A stretch of DNA of 54,854 bases from Kineosporia sp. A_224 (GTDB lineage: Bacteria; Actinomycetota; Actinomycetes; Actinomycetales; Kineosporiaceae), in the NCBI RefSeq assembly GCF_002198655.1, contig NZ_MWLN01000215.1, forward strand, positions 1 through 54,854. The letters run 5' to 3'. This document shows, piece after piece, positions 1 to 8,167 of this stretch. The translations under genes were made by a program, and so were the position numbers. Within the stretch, counting starts at the first letter, position 1, and every line of letters begins with the position of its first letter. Under the pieces are notes generated by a model. It was not told the DNA's origin. It did no database searches and saw only the letters and a program-made list of their open reading frames with translations.

Positions 1-287
1 TCGTCACCGACCGGCCCGCCGGCCCCGGGGCCGTCGTCCGCGTCCGCGCCGCGCAGGGCCTCCAGCGCGGCCCGGGCCGGAGTGCGGCCGGCAAGGGTGA
101 GGGCATGCATGCGCTCGAGCAGGGCGAGGTCGTCGCCGGTGTAGCGCCGGTGGCCGCCGGCGCTGCGCCCGGTCGGGGCGAGCCCGTAGCGCCGCTCCCA
201 GGTGCGCAGCGTCGACGCGGCGACCCCGATCCGGGCGGCTGCGGCGCCGATCGCGAGCAGCTCGGCGGGGCCGGTCACCGCCGGCAC
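1..287 (-). CDS. MerR-family regulator, MlrA/CarH/LitR type (C-terminus cut off by window edge)
   Basis: The N-terminal ~95 residues of a transcription regulator are visible; the rest lies beyond base 1. The MerR winged helix reads IGVAASTLRTWERRYGLAP followed by GGHRRYTGDDL. The WERRYG...GHRRY signature is the one seen in the MlrA/CarH/LitR branch of MerR proteins, many of which carry a C-terminal cobalamin-binding sensor domain; whether this one does cannot be seen. The chosen start is GTG at 287 (VPAVTGPAELL); a second GTG lies three codons further in. No stop interrupts the frame to the window edge. A CTTG-N2-CAAG dyad just upstream may be its operator. Family assignment is firm; ligand and targets are unknown. 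Confidence 0.82.
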   Translation of the reverse strand, partial: MPAVTGPAELLAIGAAAARIGVAASTLRTWERRYGLAPTGRSAGGHRRYTGDDLALLERMHALTLAGRTPARAALEALRGADADDGPGAGGPVGD

Positions 288-298
288 CAGCCGATTCG

Positions 299-308
299 CT
301 TGAACAAG
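299..308. promoter_or_regulatory. CTTG-N2-CAAG dyad upstream of the merR-type gene
   Basis: CTTGAACAAG lies 11 bases upstream of the regulator start. It has 4-nt inverted arms around AA. MlrA/CarH-type regulators often autoregulate through short dyads near their own promoter, so this is a plausible operator. It is short and could be chance. Confidence 0.3.
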
Positions 309-390
309 TTTACGCCCTTGCTTGCCGGATCGTGACGGACGCCCGTCGCCTCCGTGCCTGCACTCTAGACGCCGCGCCCGGGGCGGCGGG

Positions 391-1947
391 CTACCCGGCG
401 GGGCGGCTGAGGACGGCCCCGTAGCGCTGCGAGCGCCGGGCGCCGCCGGAGTAGGTCAGCGCCGGGCCGGGCACACCGTTCGCGACGAGCCCGCCGCTCG
501 CCGGCTGGACCACGCCCGCGTCGGGGGCCGCCCCGACGTCCTCGAGCGGGACACCGAGGAGCAACGGATCCCGGGCGTCCTCGTCGACGTCGTTCGGGGA
601 CGTGAGGTGGCCCAGCACGGAGCCGACGGCGTCCCCGGTCTCGCCGGCCCCGGCGAGACCGGAGCCCTGTCGGAGCACCTTCGGCGCGCAGCCCGGCGTC
701 CCGGCGGGGACGCCGTCCGCGACGAGGGTGACGGTCCCGGCGTCGGCCTTCGTGCCGACGTCCTCGCCGGGCGCCCCGATCGCGAGGTCGACGTTCTCCT
801 GGCAGAGGAACCACACTCCCGTCGCGACGGCCTCGCCGAAGCGGTCACCGGCCTCGGCGACGCCGGGGATGCCCGGCGAGTCCTGGGTGAGTCCGGGCCC
901 GGGGACGTAGCGCCCCCGGCCCGGGCTGAAGCGCAGGACCTGCACGGAACCGGCGTCGACGAGCCGGCCGACGTTCTCGCGCGGCACGCCGACGACGGCG
1001 GTGAACCCCCGGGCGTCGAGCGAGGAGCCGAAGCGGTCCCCCGCCTCGGCCGTGCCGGGGACGCCCGCGGTGTCCTGCGACCAGCTCCGCGAGGTCGTCG
1101 GTGCGCCGTCGTCCGTCACCGCGAGGTGCCACACCGCGCCGGCGTCCACCACCGTGCCGATGTCCTCGAGCGGGGCGGAGACCAGGACGCCGCCCCGGGC
1201 CGGGGCGAGGACGGAGCCGAACCGGTCCCCCGCCTCGGCGACGCCGGGGACCCCCGCCGACCCCTGGTGCCGGACCTCGGCGAGCGTCACCGAGACCCGG
1301 TGCGTGGCGTCGGGGCGGACGACGTAGCGGAACACCTGACCGGCAGCGGCCCCCGCCCCGATGTGTGCGCCGGGCGCGCCGACGTAGAGGTCCCGCACCT
1401 CCCCGGTGCCGGTGGTGCGGGACACCACGGCGAGCGAGGTGCCGAACTCGTCGAGGGGCACCGAGGGGTGGGGCAGGGTGATCGCCCCGGTCGTCAGCAG
1501 TCCGGTCGGGCTGCCGAAGACGATGTGCACCTGGCCCTCGGCACCGCCGGCGCCGTCGGACGCCGCGGACTGCCCCTCGAAGGGCGCCGACACGACGAGG
1601 TCCGAGCAGCCGTCGTCGTCGAGGTCGGTCATGACGACCGCGGCACCGAACCGCTGCCCCGGCCCAGTGCCGGCGCCGAGCGCCTCGGCCGTGAGGACGA
1701 GCGGTGCCGTCCCGCTGCCCCGGACGTCGACGGCGCCCGTCGCGTCGTCGACCGCGGGCATCCCGACGACGGTGTCGTGGACGGAGTCCCCGTCCACGTC
1801 GCTGTCCGGCAACCGGTTCTCGGGGTCGCACGCGACCGCGGCCGCGGGGCCGGCGGCCGCGACGAGCCCGCCGCCGGCGAGCAGGAGCACACCCAGGAGC
1901 GCGGCCGTCCCCCGGCCGGTGACGCGTCGTCGCATGCGGACGATCAT
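391..1947 (-). CDS. secreted FG-GAP (integrin-alpha-like) repeat protein
   Basis: 518 aa. The N-terminus is a typical Sec signal: Arg-rich MRRR, a hydrophobic stretch LLGVLLLAGGGLVAA and an Ala-rich cleavage region before CDPENR, so the protein is probably exported. A calcium-loop-like segment DSDVDGDSVHD and a second one, DLDDDGCSDLVVSAPFEG, match FG-GAP/integrin-alpha blades. The C-terminal half has four near-identical units: a [GS]xxGxPGxAEAGDRFG strand followed about 30 residues later by a [AG]xPxEDVGxxxDAGxV segment. The last copy is degenerate (GAGETGDAVG). Four cysteines are present. It is likely an extracellular beta-propeller used for adhesion or binding; no catalytic domain is seen. 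The start could also be the second Met, four codons inside. Function beyond the fold is not assigned. Confidence 0.85.
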   Translation of the reverse strand: MIVRMRRRVTGRGTAALLGVLLLAGGGLVAAAGPAAAVACDPENRLPDSDVDGDSVHDTVVGMPAVDDATGAVDVRGSGTAPLVLTAEALGAGTGPGQRFGAAVVMTDLDDDGCSDLVVSAPFEGQSAASDGAGGAEGQVHIVFGSPTGLLTTGAITLPHPSVPLDEFGTSLAVVSRTTGTGEVRDLYVGAPGAHIGAGAAAGQVFRYVVRPDATHRVSVTLAEVRHQGSAGVPGVAEAGDRFGSVLAPARGGVLVSAPLEDIGTVVDAGAVWHLAVTDDGAPTTSRSWSQDTAGVPGTAEAGDRFGSSLDARGFTAVVGVPRENVGRLVDAGSVQVLRFSPGRGRYVPGPGLTQDSPGIPGVAEAGDRFGEAVATGVWFLCQENVDLAIGAPGEDVGTKADAGTVTLVADGVPAGTPGCAPKVLRQGSGLAGAGETGDAVGSVLGHLTSPNDVDEDARDPLLLGVPLEDVGAAPDAGVVQPASGGLVANGVPGPALTYSGGARRSQRYGAVLSRPAG

Positions 1948-2014
1948 GCACCTGCGGGAGCCCGGGCGGGAGGGGTCCGCCGGCAGGGCCGTGGCCCGTG
2001 CCCGCCCGCGCGGG

Positions 2015-2680
2015 TCAGCCCGCGGTCAGCCGGGCGACCGCCTCACCGACCGGGGTCCGGCCGCCGACGACCTCGAACTGGCGCCGGGCCGGCGCGTCGT
2101 CCGCGAGGACCGCGGCGAGCACGGCCGCGACGTCGGCCCGGGGGACGGCGCCGCGGGTCACGGACGGGCCCGCCTCGACGAGCCCCGTGCCGGGCTCGTC
2201 GGTGAGCCGCCCGGGCCGGACGACGGTCCAGGCCAGGTCGGTGCCGCGCAGGTGCGCGTCGGCGTCGGCCTTCGCACCCAGGTAGACCTGGAAGCGGTCG
2301 CCGCTGTCGCGGTCCACGTCGTCGGTCCCCATCGAGGACACCTGGACGAGCCGGGGCACCCCCGCCCGGACGGCGGAGTCGGCGAGCTTCACGGCACCGT
2401 CCCGGTCGACGGTGAGCGTGCGGGCCGGGTCGCTGCCCGGCCCGGCGCCGGCGGCGAAGACCGCCGCGTCGGCACCGGCGAGCGCCGCGGCGACCTCCTC
2501 GACCGTCGCGGTCTCGAGGTCCAGCAGCAGGCCCCGGGCGCCGTCCGACGTCAGGTCGGCGACGTGCGCCGGGTGACGGACGAGGCCGACGGAGGTGTCC
2601 CCGCGGGCGGCGAGCAGCGGGTGCAGCAGACGGGCGATCTTCCCGTGGCCCCCCGCGACGACGATGCGCATGGCTGCCAT
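2015..2680 (-). CDS. NAD(P)H-binding protein, NmrA/atypical SDR type
   Basis: 221 aa. The N-terminal Rossmann motif is VVAGGHGKIARLLHPLL, the glycine-rich pattern of atypical short-chain dehydrogenases (NmrA, YwnB-like). Further landmarks are VFAAGAGPGSD, a strand ending RLVQVSSMGTDDVD, and WTVVRPGRLTDEPGTG, all typical of single-domain NAD(P)H-binding proteins that act as redox sensors or reductases. The catalytic Tyr-x3-Lys of classical SDRs occurs only as YLGAK, and activity is uncertain. The alternative start MRIVV, three codons in, fits the family better. It lies 34 nt beyond the stop of the upstream diguanylate cyclase gene and is separate from the FG-GAP gene. Substrate unknown. Confidence 0.82.
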   Translation of the reverse strand: MAAMRIVVAGGHGKIARLLHPLLAARGDTSVGLVRHPAHVADLTSDGARGLLLDLETATVEEVAAALAGADAAVFAAGAGPGSDPARTLTVDRDGAVKLADSAVRAGVPRLVQVSSMGTDDVDRDSGDRFQVYLGAKADADAHLRGTDLAWTVVRPGRLTDEPGTGLVEAGPSVTRGAVPRADVAAVLAAVLADDAPARRQFEVVGGRTPVGEAVARLTAG

Positions 2681-2722
2681 GCTCGCCGCGCCCCGCGGGC
2701 GCTGCAGGTCGACGCGGCCCCG

Positions 2723-5428
2723 TCAGCGGCCGTGGCCGACGGCGCCGCGACGCGCGTGCTTCTCCCGGTACATGGCGGCGTCCGCCGCCTCCAGCAGCGA
2801 GTCCGCGGTCGCGTCGGAGCCGGCCATGGCCACGCCGATCGACGCCCCGACGCTGACCTCCCGGTGCCCGATCCGGTGCGGTGCCGTCACACGGGCACGG
2901 ATCCGGTCCACGACGGTCGCCAGCTCGTCGGCGTCCCCGACGTCGGCGAGCAGCACGCCGAACTCGTCACCGCCGAGCCGGGCCGCGGTGTCGTTGCCCC
3001 GCAACGACTCCCGCAGCCGCACCGCGACGCTCGCGAGCAGCCCGTCGCCGACGCCGTGGCCGAACGTGTCGTTGACGGCCTTGAAGCCGTCGAGGTCGAC
3101 GAACAGGACCGCGAACCGGGCCTGCGGGTGCCGCCGGACCCGTTCGACGGCCTGCGCGAGCCGGTCCCTGAACAGCGTCGTCTTCGCCAGCCCGGTGAGG
3201 CCGTCGAACAGCGCCTCCTGGAGGAGCTGCTCCTTGAGCAGCCGGCTCACCGTGATGTCGGTCGTCGAGCCGACGAGGCGGACGGGCCGCCCGGCCTCGT
3301 CGGTGACCGTGCGCGCGATGCACGCGACCCAGCGGTAGTCGCCGTTCGCCGCCCGCAGCCGGTGCTCCACGTCGAGGTGGACCCTGGCCCCGGCGAGCAC
3401 CTCGTCGAGCTGCTCGCGCAGGCCGGCGGCGTCCTCGGGGTGCACCCGTTCCAGCCACTCCCCCGGGCCGGGCCCGACCTCGGAGTCGCGGTGGCCGAGC
3501 ATGGCCTTCCAGCGGCTGGAGTAGAACACCTCGTCGTGCCCGAGGTCCCAGTCCCACACCGCGTCCTGGGCGGCCTCCGCGGCGATGGCGTAGCGCTCCT
3601 CGCTGATCCGGACCTCCTCGAGGAGCGCGACCTCCGTCTCGTACGCGTTCGTCAGGGCGGCGGCCTGCCGGGCGAGCCCTTCGTCGGCCCGTTCCAGGTC
3701 GAGCGCGGCGGACATGAGGACCGCCCACTGCTGGAAGGTCTCCTGCACGAGCGAGGAGCGGATGCTCTCCCCTCCCGCGGCCGCCAGCAGACCCCAGTCG
3801 GACCCCTCCGAGCGGACGTGCGTGACGACGACGAGCGTCGGGCCGCCGGACGGCCCGGCGAGCAGCTCCACCGGCGGGAAGGACTCGACGGGCGCCGCCC
3901 CGGGCTGCGCAGGGTGCGCACGGAGGCGCCCCACCGGCCCCTCGCCGCTCACCGCGGTGCGCTCGAAGACGCCCTCGAGCCGGATCGTCGCGACCTGGCC
4001 CGACGGCGTCCAGAGCCCCAGGGCCGCCGCCTCCGCCGCCGTGTGGCGCAGCCAGCGCAGCGACCGGAGCTCGTCCGGGTCGTGCCCCAGCAGGGCGTTC
4101 CCGACGACGTAGTGGCTCCGCTGCGCCCGCTTGAGCTCGACGTACTCGCGCATCCGCCGCTGGAGCTGCTCCGAGCGGATGGCGTCGCAGAGGTCGAGGG
4201 CCGCCCCGGACGTCGCACGCAGCCGGGCGGGGTCGTCCGGGAGGTCGTCGACGACGGCGGCGACGACCGCCCGGACGGCGCGCAGCGCGGACTCGACCGA
4301 GCGGTCCAGGGGGCACAGCCGCACGATGCGCGCGGCCAGGGTGAGCGCCGCGTCCCGGGCCGGTCCGCCGGCCGTCGGCGGCTGAGTCAGGTGCGCCACC
4401 ACGTCCGAGGCGACGTGCACCACCTCGCGGACGTCGACGGCTACCCGGAAGCGGCCCTCCTGGGCCGCAGTCCCGAGGGCCGCGGCGAACATCTGCGCCG
4501 CGGACCCGGTCGCCGCCCAGGAGGCCGCCCCGGACCCGCTCGGGCAGCCGCACGACTCGCGTGCGACGAAGCGCGGGGACAGCAGATGCCGTTCCTGCGG
4601 CCGCAGGCCGCGGCTGCCGGCGAGGGCCACGTCGAACGCGAGCGCGCCGAGGCTCTCGAAGCTGAAGGCGACGGTCGCGAGCGGCGGGCTGCTCACGGCC
4701 GCCTGGTCGATGTCGTCGATCCCCACGACGGCGACGTCACCCGGGACGGACACCCCGGCCTCCGCCAGCGCGCGCACGAAGCCCAGGGCGATGAGGTCGG
4801 TCCCGAGCATGACGGCCGTGCACCGGTCCCGCGCGGCGACGAACTCCCGGCCGGCCAGGTAGCCCTGCTCGTCCATGGTGACGTCCGAGGACTGGTCGCC
4901 CCCGAGCAGCGGGCGGGGCTCCAGGCCCAGCTCGGTCATCTGTGCGGCGTAGGCCGCGTACCGCTCTCCGGTGTCGATCTGCCACCGCGGCGAGAGGAAC
5001 CCGATCGCGGTGTGCCCGTGACCGGCGAGGTGCGCGATCGCGTCCCGGACCCCGCGGTCGTTGTCGAGCGCGATGACCGCGTGGCCGCCGCGCGGTTCCG
5101 GACCGATCGCGACGACGAACTTGCCGGCGTCCCGCAGCCGCGCGACGTAGTCCCGGGAGGCTGCCTGCAGGACGACGATCGCGCTGTCGAAGTGGTCCCA
5201 GCCGACCCGGGTCACCGCGTCCTGGCCCGACGACTCGTCGCTCGACGGTCTGACCCCGAGCGAGTTCTGCACGCACACGACGCTGCTCCCGGCGTCGTGC
5301 GCCGCGGTGACGACCCCGGTGAGGATGTCGTCGAAGTACTGCCCGTAGCGGTAGCTGCCGTAGATCGCGACGGCACCTGCCCCGCGAGGGCGCGACGCCG
5401 TCGGCGGGCTCATCTCGTCGAGGCCCAT
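2723..5428 (-). CDS. LacI-type sensor / PAS / GGDEF diguanylate cyclase
   Basis: About 900 aa from ATG 5428; the frame stays open to 5551, and ATG 5413 is a further possible start. No signal peptide or membrane segment is seen, so it is predicted to be cytoplasmic. Residues ~15-295 form a periplasmic-binding-protein-like sugar sensor (GSYRYGQYFDDILTGVV ... AVVGIDDIDQAAVS) without the LacI DNA-binding helix, ending in the RESCGC motif common to such sensor fusions. A ~300-residue middle region follows, then a PAS3 domain (EERYAIAAEAAQDAVWDWDL ... DYRWVACIARTVTDEAGRPVRLVGSTTDIT) and a C-terminal GGDEF domain. LGGDEFGVLL is intact and the inhibitory I-site RxxD (RGND) lies five residues upstream. 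It therefore should make c-di-GMP with product inhibition in response to a soluble ligand. There is no EAL domain. The neighbouring GH13 gene suggests a sugar ligand; this is inference. Confidence 0.88.
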   Translation of the reverse strand: MGLDEMSPPTASRPRGAGAVAIYGSYRYGQYFDDILTGVVTAAHDAGSSVVCVQNSLGVRPSSDESSGQDAVTRVGWDHFDSAIVVLQAASRDYVARLRDAGKFVVAIGPEPRGGHAVIALDNDRGVRDAIAHLAGHGHTAIGFLSPRWQIDTGERYAAYAAQMTELGLEPRPLLGGDQSSDVTMDEQGYLAGREFVAARDRCTAVMLGTDLIALGFVRALAEAGVSVPGDVAVVGIDDIDQAAVSSPPLATVAFSFESLGALAFDVALAGSRGLRPQERHLLSPRFVARESCGCPSGSGAASWAATGSAAQMFAAALGTAAQEGRFRVAVDVREVVHVASDVVAHLTQPPTAGGPARDAALTLAARIVRLCPLDRSVESALRAVRAVVAAVVDDLPDDPARLRATSGAALDLCDAIRSEQLQRRMREYVELKRAQRSHYVVGNALLGHDPDELRSLRWLRHTAAEAAALGLWTPSGQVATIRLEGVFERTAVSGEGPVGRLRAHPAQPGAAPVESFPPVELLAGPSGGPTLVVVTHVRSEGSDWGLLAAAGGESIRSSLVQETFQQWAVLMSAALDLERADEGLARQAAALTNAYETEVALLEEVRISEERYAIAAEAAQDAVWDWDLGHDEVFYSSRWKAMLGHRDSEVGPGPGEWLERVHPEDAAGLREQLDEVLAGARVHLDVEHRLRAANGDYRWVACIARTVTDEAGRPVRLVGSTTDITVSRLLKEQLLQEALFDGLTGLAKTTLFRDRLAQAVERVRRHPQARFAVLFVDLDGFKAVNDTFGHGVGDGLLASVAVRLRESLRGNDTAARLGGDEFGVLLADVGDADELATVVDRIRARVTAPHRIGHREVSVGASIGVAMAGSDATADSLLEAADAAMYREKHARRGAVGHGR

Positions 5429-5526
5429 GTGATCGTCATCGGCAGCGAGGCGACCGCCCTCAAGCGTCCCCGGGACACCCATCGGCCCCGGCCGCGGCCG
5501 ATCGTACGCGCGCCCCGCCGCTCGCG

Positions 5527-6888
5527 TCAGGCGACGCCGAGAACGACCCACCCGTGCGGCTCCAGGGTGACCGCCGCCTGAGGCCCGTCCCCGGCGAGCC
5601 GGCCGGCGCCGGCGAGCACCTGCGTCGCCCCGGGGACGTCGAGCGTCAGCTCCCCCTCGTCAGTGCTCAGAGCCGTGAGCAGGTGCCGGTCGTCGCTGCC
5701 CGACCGCCAGACCACGGCCGTGTTCGTCACGTGGAGGACCTCGGTCCGGGCGCCCTGGAGCCACGGGTGCCGGCGGCGGACGCCGATGAGCTGCTGGTGC
5801 ATCCGGTACGTCCGGGCGGCCTCGTCGGGCAGCGCGTCGTCGGCCACCGGCACCGGCGGGAACGCCGGGCGCACGGCGTCGTCCCCGCCGGCCCGGTCCT
5901 CCTTGACGCCCCGCAGCGCGTACTCGTCGCCGTAGTACACCGACGGCGTCCCGGCGAGGGTCATGAGGGTCGCCACCGCATGCGGGACGTGCCTGGCGTC
6001 GTCGAGCTTCGAGGCGATCCGGGTGACGTCGTGGTTGCCGACGAACGTCAGCGGCACGAACGTGTCGAGCAGCGTGTCGTGCCGGCCGAGGGTCCAGGCG
6101 AGCTCGTGGAAGTTGCCGTCGTTGAGCGAGCTCCAGACCGACTTCCACAGCTCGTACTCGGTGACGGAGTCGAGGCCGCCCTCGGTGACGAACGCGGGGT
6201 AGTCCCCGTGGATGACCTCGCCGACGAAGTACGCGTCGGGGTGCCGCTCCCGGACCCGCGGCAGGACCGCGGCCCAGAAGTCGTTCGGGACGGCGTACGC
6301 GGCGTCGAGCCGCCAGCCGTCCGCACCGCGGCCGAGCCAGTGGCACATGACCTCGACGACGTGGTCGCGGACCGCCGGGGACGCGTGGTTCAGCGTCACG
6401 AGGGTGCGGTGGCCCTCGAAGTGCGCGTACTCCGGGCCGTCCGGCCCGACGGGCGTGCCGTCCTCCGGCCAGAAGAGGTGGAACCACTGCGCCGCAGCAC
6501 TTCCCGGCCCGCCGGCCAGTGCGGCCCGGAACGTCGGGTGCTCGGAGCCGACGTGGTTGAACACCCCGTCGAGGAGCACCCGGACGCCCCGCGCGTGCGC
6601 CTCCCGGACGAGGGTGTCGAAGTCCGCGTCGTCGCCGAGGCGCGGGTCGACCGTGAAGTAGTCGGTGGTGTCGTAGCCGTGGCTGCTCGAGGCGAAGACC
6701 GGGCCGAGGAGCAGCCCCGAGGCGCCGAGCTCCACGAGGTGGTCGAGCCAGCCGACGAGGTGCCCGAGGCGGTGCCGGACGGGCTCCCCGGCCGGGAGGG
6801 CGGTCGGTTCCGCGCCGACGAACCCCAGGGTGGACACCTGCCACCAGATCGCGTGCTCCACCCAGCCGGGTCGTGCCGCGGCGGTCAC
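5527..6888 (-). CDS. alpha-amylase-family (GH13) glycosidase, cytoplasmic
   Basis: 453 aa from a GTG start. The (beta/alpha)8 hallmarks of GH13 are present in order: DTTDYFTVDPRLG, region I DGVFNHVG, region II GWRLDAAY with the nucleophile Asp, region III YFVGEVIHGDY with the acid/base Glu, and region IV FVGNHDVTRI with the third catalytic Asp. A small beta C-domain ends HGWVVLGVA. No signal peptide is seen, so the substrate is probably an imported oligosaccharide (maltodextrin, trehalose or sucrose type). The N-terminus HAIWWQVSTLGFVGAEP is typical of a group of actinobacterial GH13 enzymes. It shares strand with the upstream Wadjet operon (76-nt gap after jetD) and the downstream diguanylate cyclase (98 nt). 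No clear SD precedes the start. Exact specificity cannot be told. Confidence 0.88.
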   Translation of the reverse strand: MTAAARPGWVEHAIWWQVSTLGFVGAEPTALPAGEPVRHRLGHLVGWLDHLVELGASGLLLGPVFASSSHGYDTTDYFTVDPRLGDDADFDTLVREAHARGVRVLLDGVFNHVGSEHPTFRAALAGGPGSAAAQWFHLFWPEDGTPVGPDGPEYAHFEGHRTLVTLNHASPAVRDHVVEVMCHWLGRGADGWRLDAAYAVPNDFWAAVLPRVRERHPDAYFVGEVIHGDYPAFVTEGGLDSVTEYELWKSVWSSLNDGNFHELAWTLGRHDTLLDTFVPLTFVGNHDVTRIASKLDDARHVPHAVATLMTLAGTPSVYYGDEYALRGVKEDRAGGDDAVRPAFPPVPVADDALPDEAARTYRMHQQLIGVRRRHPWLQGARTEVLHVTNTAVVWRSGSDDRHLLTALSTDEGELTLDVPGATQVLAGAGRLAGDGPQAAVTLEPHGWVVLGVA

Positions 6889-6964
6889 CGCCGGGCCGTC
6901 CGGCGTCGCGTCGTCATCCGGCCAACGTACTCGCCGGCCGGCGTCCGGCCCGGCCGTGTGGGCA

Positions 6965-8167
6965 TCAACGGGAAGACGTGACCAGCCGCCGCACCGCGGC
7001 CGCGGCGACGTCGAGCGGGATGCGTTCCTGCTCCACGCGGCGCACCCGCGGCCACGTCGGCGAGGTGAGGGCCTCGTACAGCTCGGACTCGGCCGGTGTC
7101 AGGTGCGGCACGGACCGCGGTGCACGGCCCTGGAGGGGGCGCCCGCGCGGGTCCTCATTCGTGCCGAACCGTTCCCACCGTTCGAAGGCCGGCAGGTCCA
7201 TGAACAGGGACGTCGCGGGCACGCCGGCGGCGCGGAACCCGTCGAGGATCTCCAGGCCGTCGGCGTCCATGTCACCCCAGTAGACGACGACGTCTGCGCC
7301 GGCGAGCCAGTCCACGGCCGCGACGGCGGCACCTCCGCGGCCGACGCCTTCGACGCTCACCGCGGCCGGGACGGGCGGGAAGTGCACTGCGGTGTCCTTG
7401 TTCTCGGAGATGACGACGACCCGGGGCCGGTACGCGGGCGTCATCGGGTCCCCGACCGTCACGCAGTCGTGCCAACGACCGCCCGCCGCCCGGTGCGCCG
7501 GGTCGAGGTACGTCAGGTGCACGCGCGCCGGGTGCCGAGGCGCGAGCCCGAGGTCCGCCCGGTCGGCGAGCCGGCGGACGAGGTGCAGCCGGGTGTCGAG
7601 CCACTTCGCGTGGAGCCCCTCGACGGGGACCTGCCGCGGGGTCAGCCCGGTCGCGTCGTGCGCGGCGAACCACGCGCCGGCGCGGGCGAGCAGGTCGAGG
7701 TCCGTGTCGGACAGGTCGTCGACCGCCGCGACGGTCGGGGCGAGCAGCCCCGCGGTGCGCAGGTGCGGGAACCGGGCATCGAGGAGCCCGGCCCGGGCGC
7801 GGCCGCGGGCCGGGCGGTCCGGCCACCCGCCGCCGACGAGCGCCGCCGCGGTGTCGACGTCAGGCACCTCGAGGTGCGTGGGCAGGTGCTGCTCCGTGCC
7901 GTGGACGCGGCGGGACCGGTGGCGCAGGCCGACGTCCCGGCCGGCCGAGAACGCACGCCAGCCCGCGACCCAGTCGACGACCGCGGGGAAGTCCCTCGCG
8001 AGCGACACGGCGTCCGGCTGCCCGAGCGGAAAGGCGTGCGGCCACCCGGACGGGCCCTCCCCCGGCCCGGGCAGGACGACGTCCGACGCCCAGGTGCGGG
8101 CCAGTCGCCGTCCGACGTCGGCGAGCACGTGCTCCGTGCTCCTGCGCGCCGCCCCCGGGTCAGGCAC
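6965..8167 (-). CDS. jetD: Wadjet nuclease subunit JetD (DUF3322 + DUF2220/Toprim)
   Basis: 400 aa, GTG start overlapping the jetC stop by 8 nt. In Wadjet the JetD dimer cleaves plasmid DNA once the JetABC SMC motor has stalled on a small circle. The N-terminal half (ADVGRRLARTWASDVV ... FPAVVDWVAGWRAF) fits DUF3322. The C-terminal DUF2220/Toprim-like fold shows the acidic residues: RVVVISENKDTAVHFP supplies the Glu and VVYWGDMDADGLEILDGFR the DxD motif, so the nuclease looks active. It is the last gene of a four-gene overlapping operon. A 12-nt palindrome (6932-6943) just past the stop could help end transcription. Homologues are topoisomerase VI A / Spo11-like. Function is from the known family; the sequence supports an intact copy. 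Confidence 0.92.
   Translation of the reverse strand: MPDPGAARRSTEHVLADVGRRLARTWASDVVLPGPGEGPSGWPHAFPLGQPDAVSLARDFPAVVDWVAGWRAFSAGRDVGLRHRSRRVHGTEQHLPTHLEVPDVDTAAALVGGGWPDRPARGRARAGLLDARFPHLRTAGLLAPTVAAVDDLSDTDLDLLARAGAWFAAHDATGLTPRQVPVEGLHAKWLDTRLHLVRRLADRADLGLAPRHPARVHLTYLDPAHRAAGGRWHDCVTVGDPMTPAYRPRVVVISENKDTAVHFPPVPAAVSVEGVGRGGAAVAAVDWLAGADVVVYWGDMDADGLEILDGFRAAGVPATSLFMDLPAFERWERFGTNEDPRGRPLQGRAPRSVPHLTPAESELYEALTSPTWPRVRRVEQERIPLDVAAAAVRRLVTSSR

Noticed and set aside
1406-5581. Very long open frame on the + strand opposite the cyclase and NmrA genes
   Set aside because: Product is low-complexity Arg/Gly/Val/Asp-rich and lies antisense to well-supported genes; a GC-skew artefact. The same applies to 7392-11969, 25033-29007, 34062-37181 and 42280-45576.
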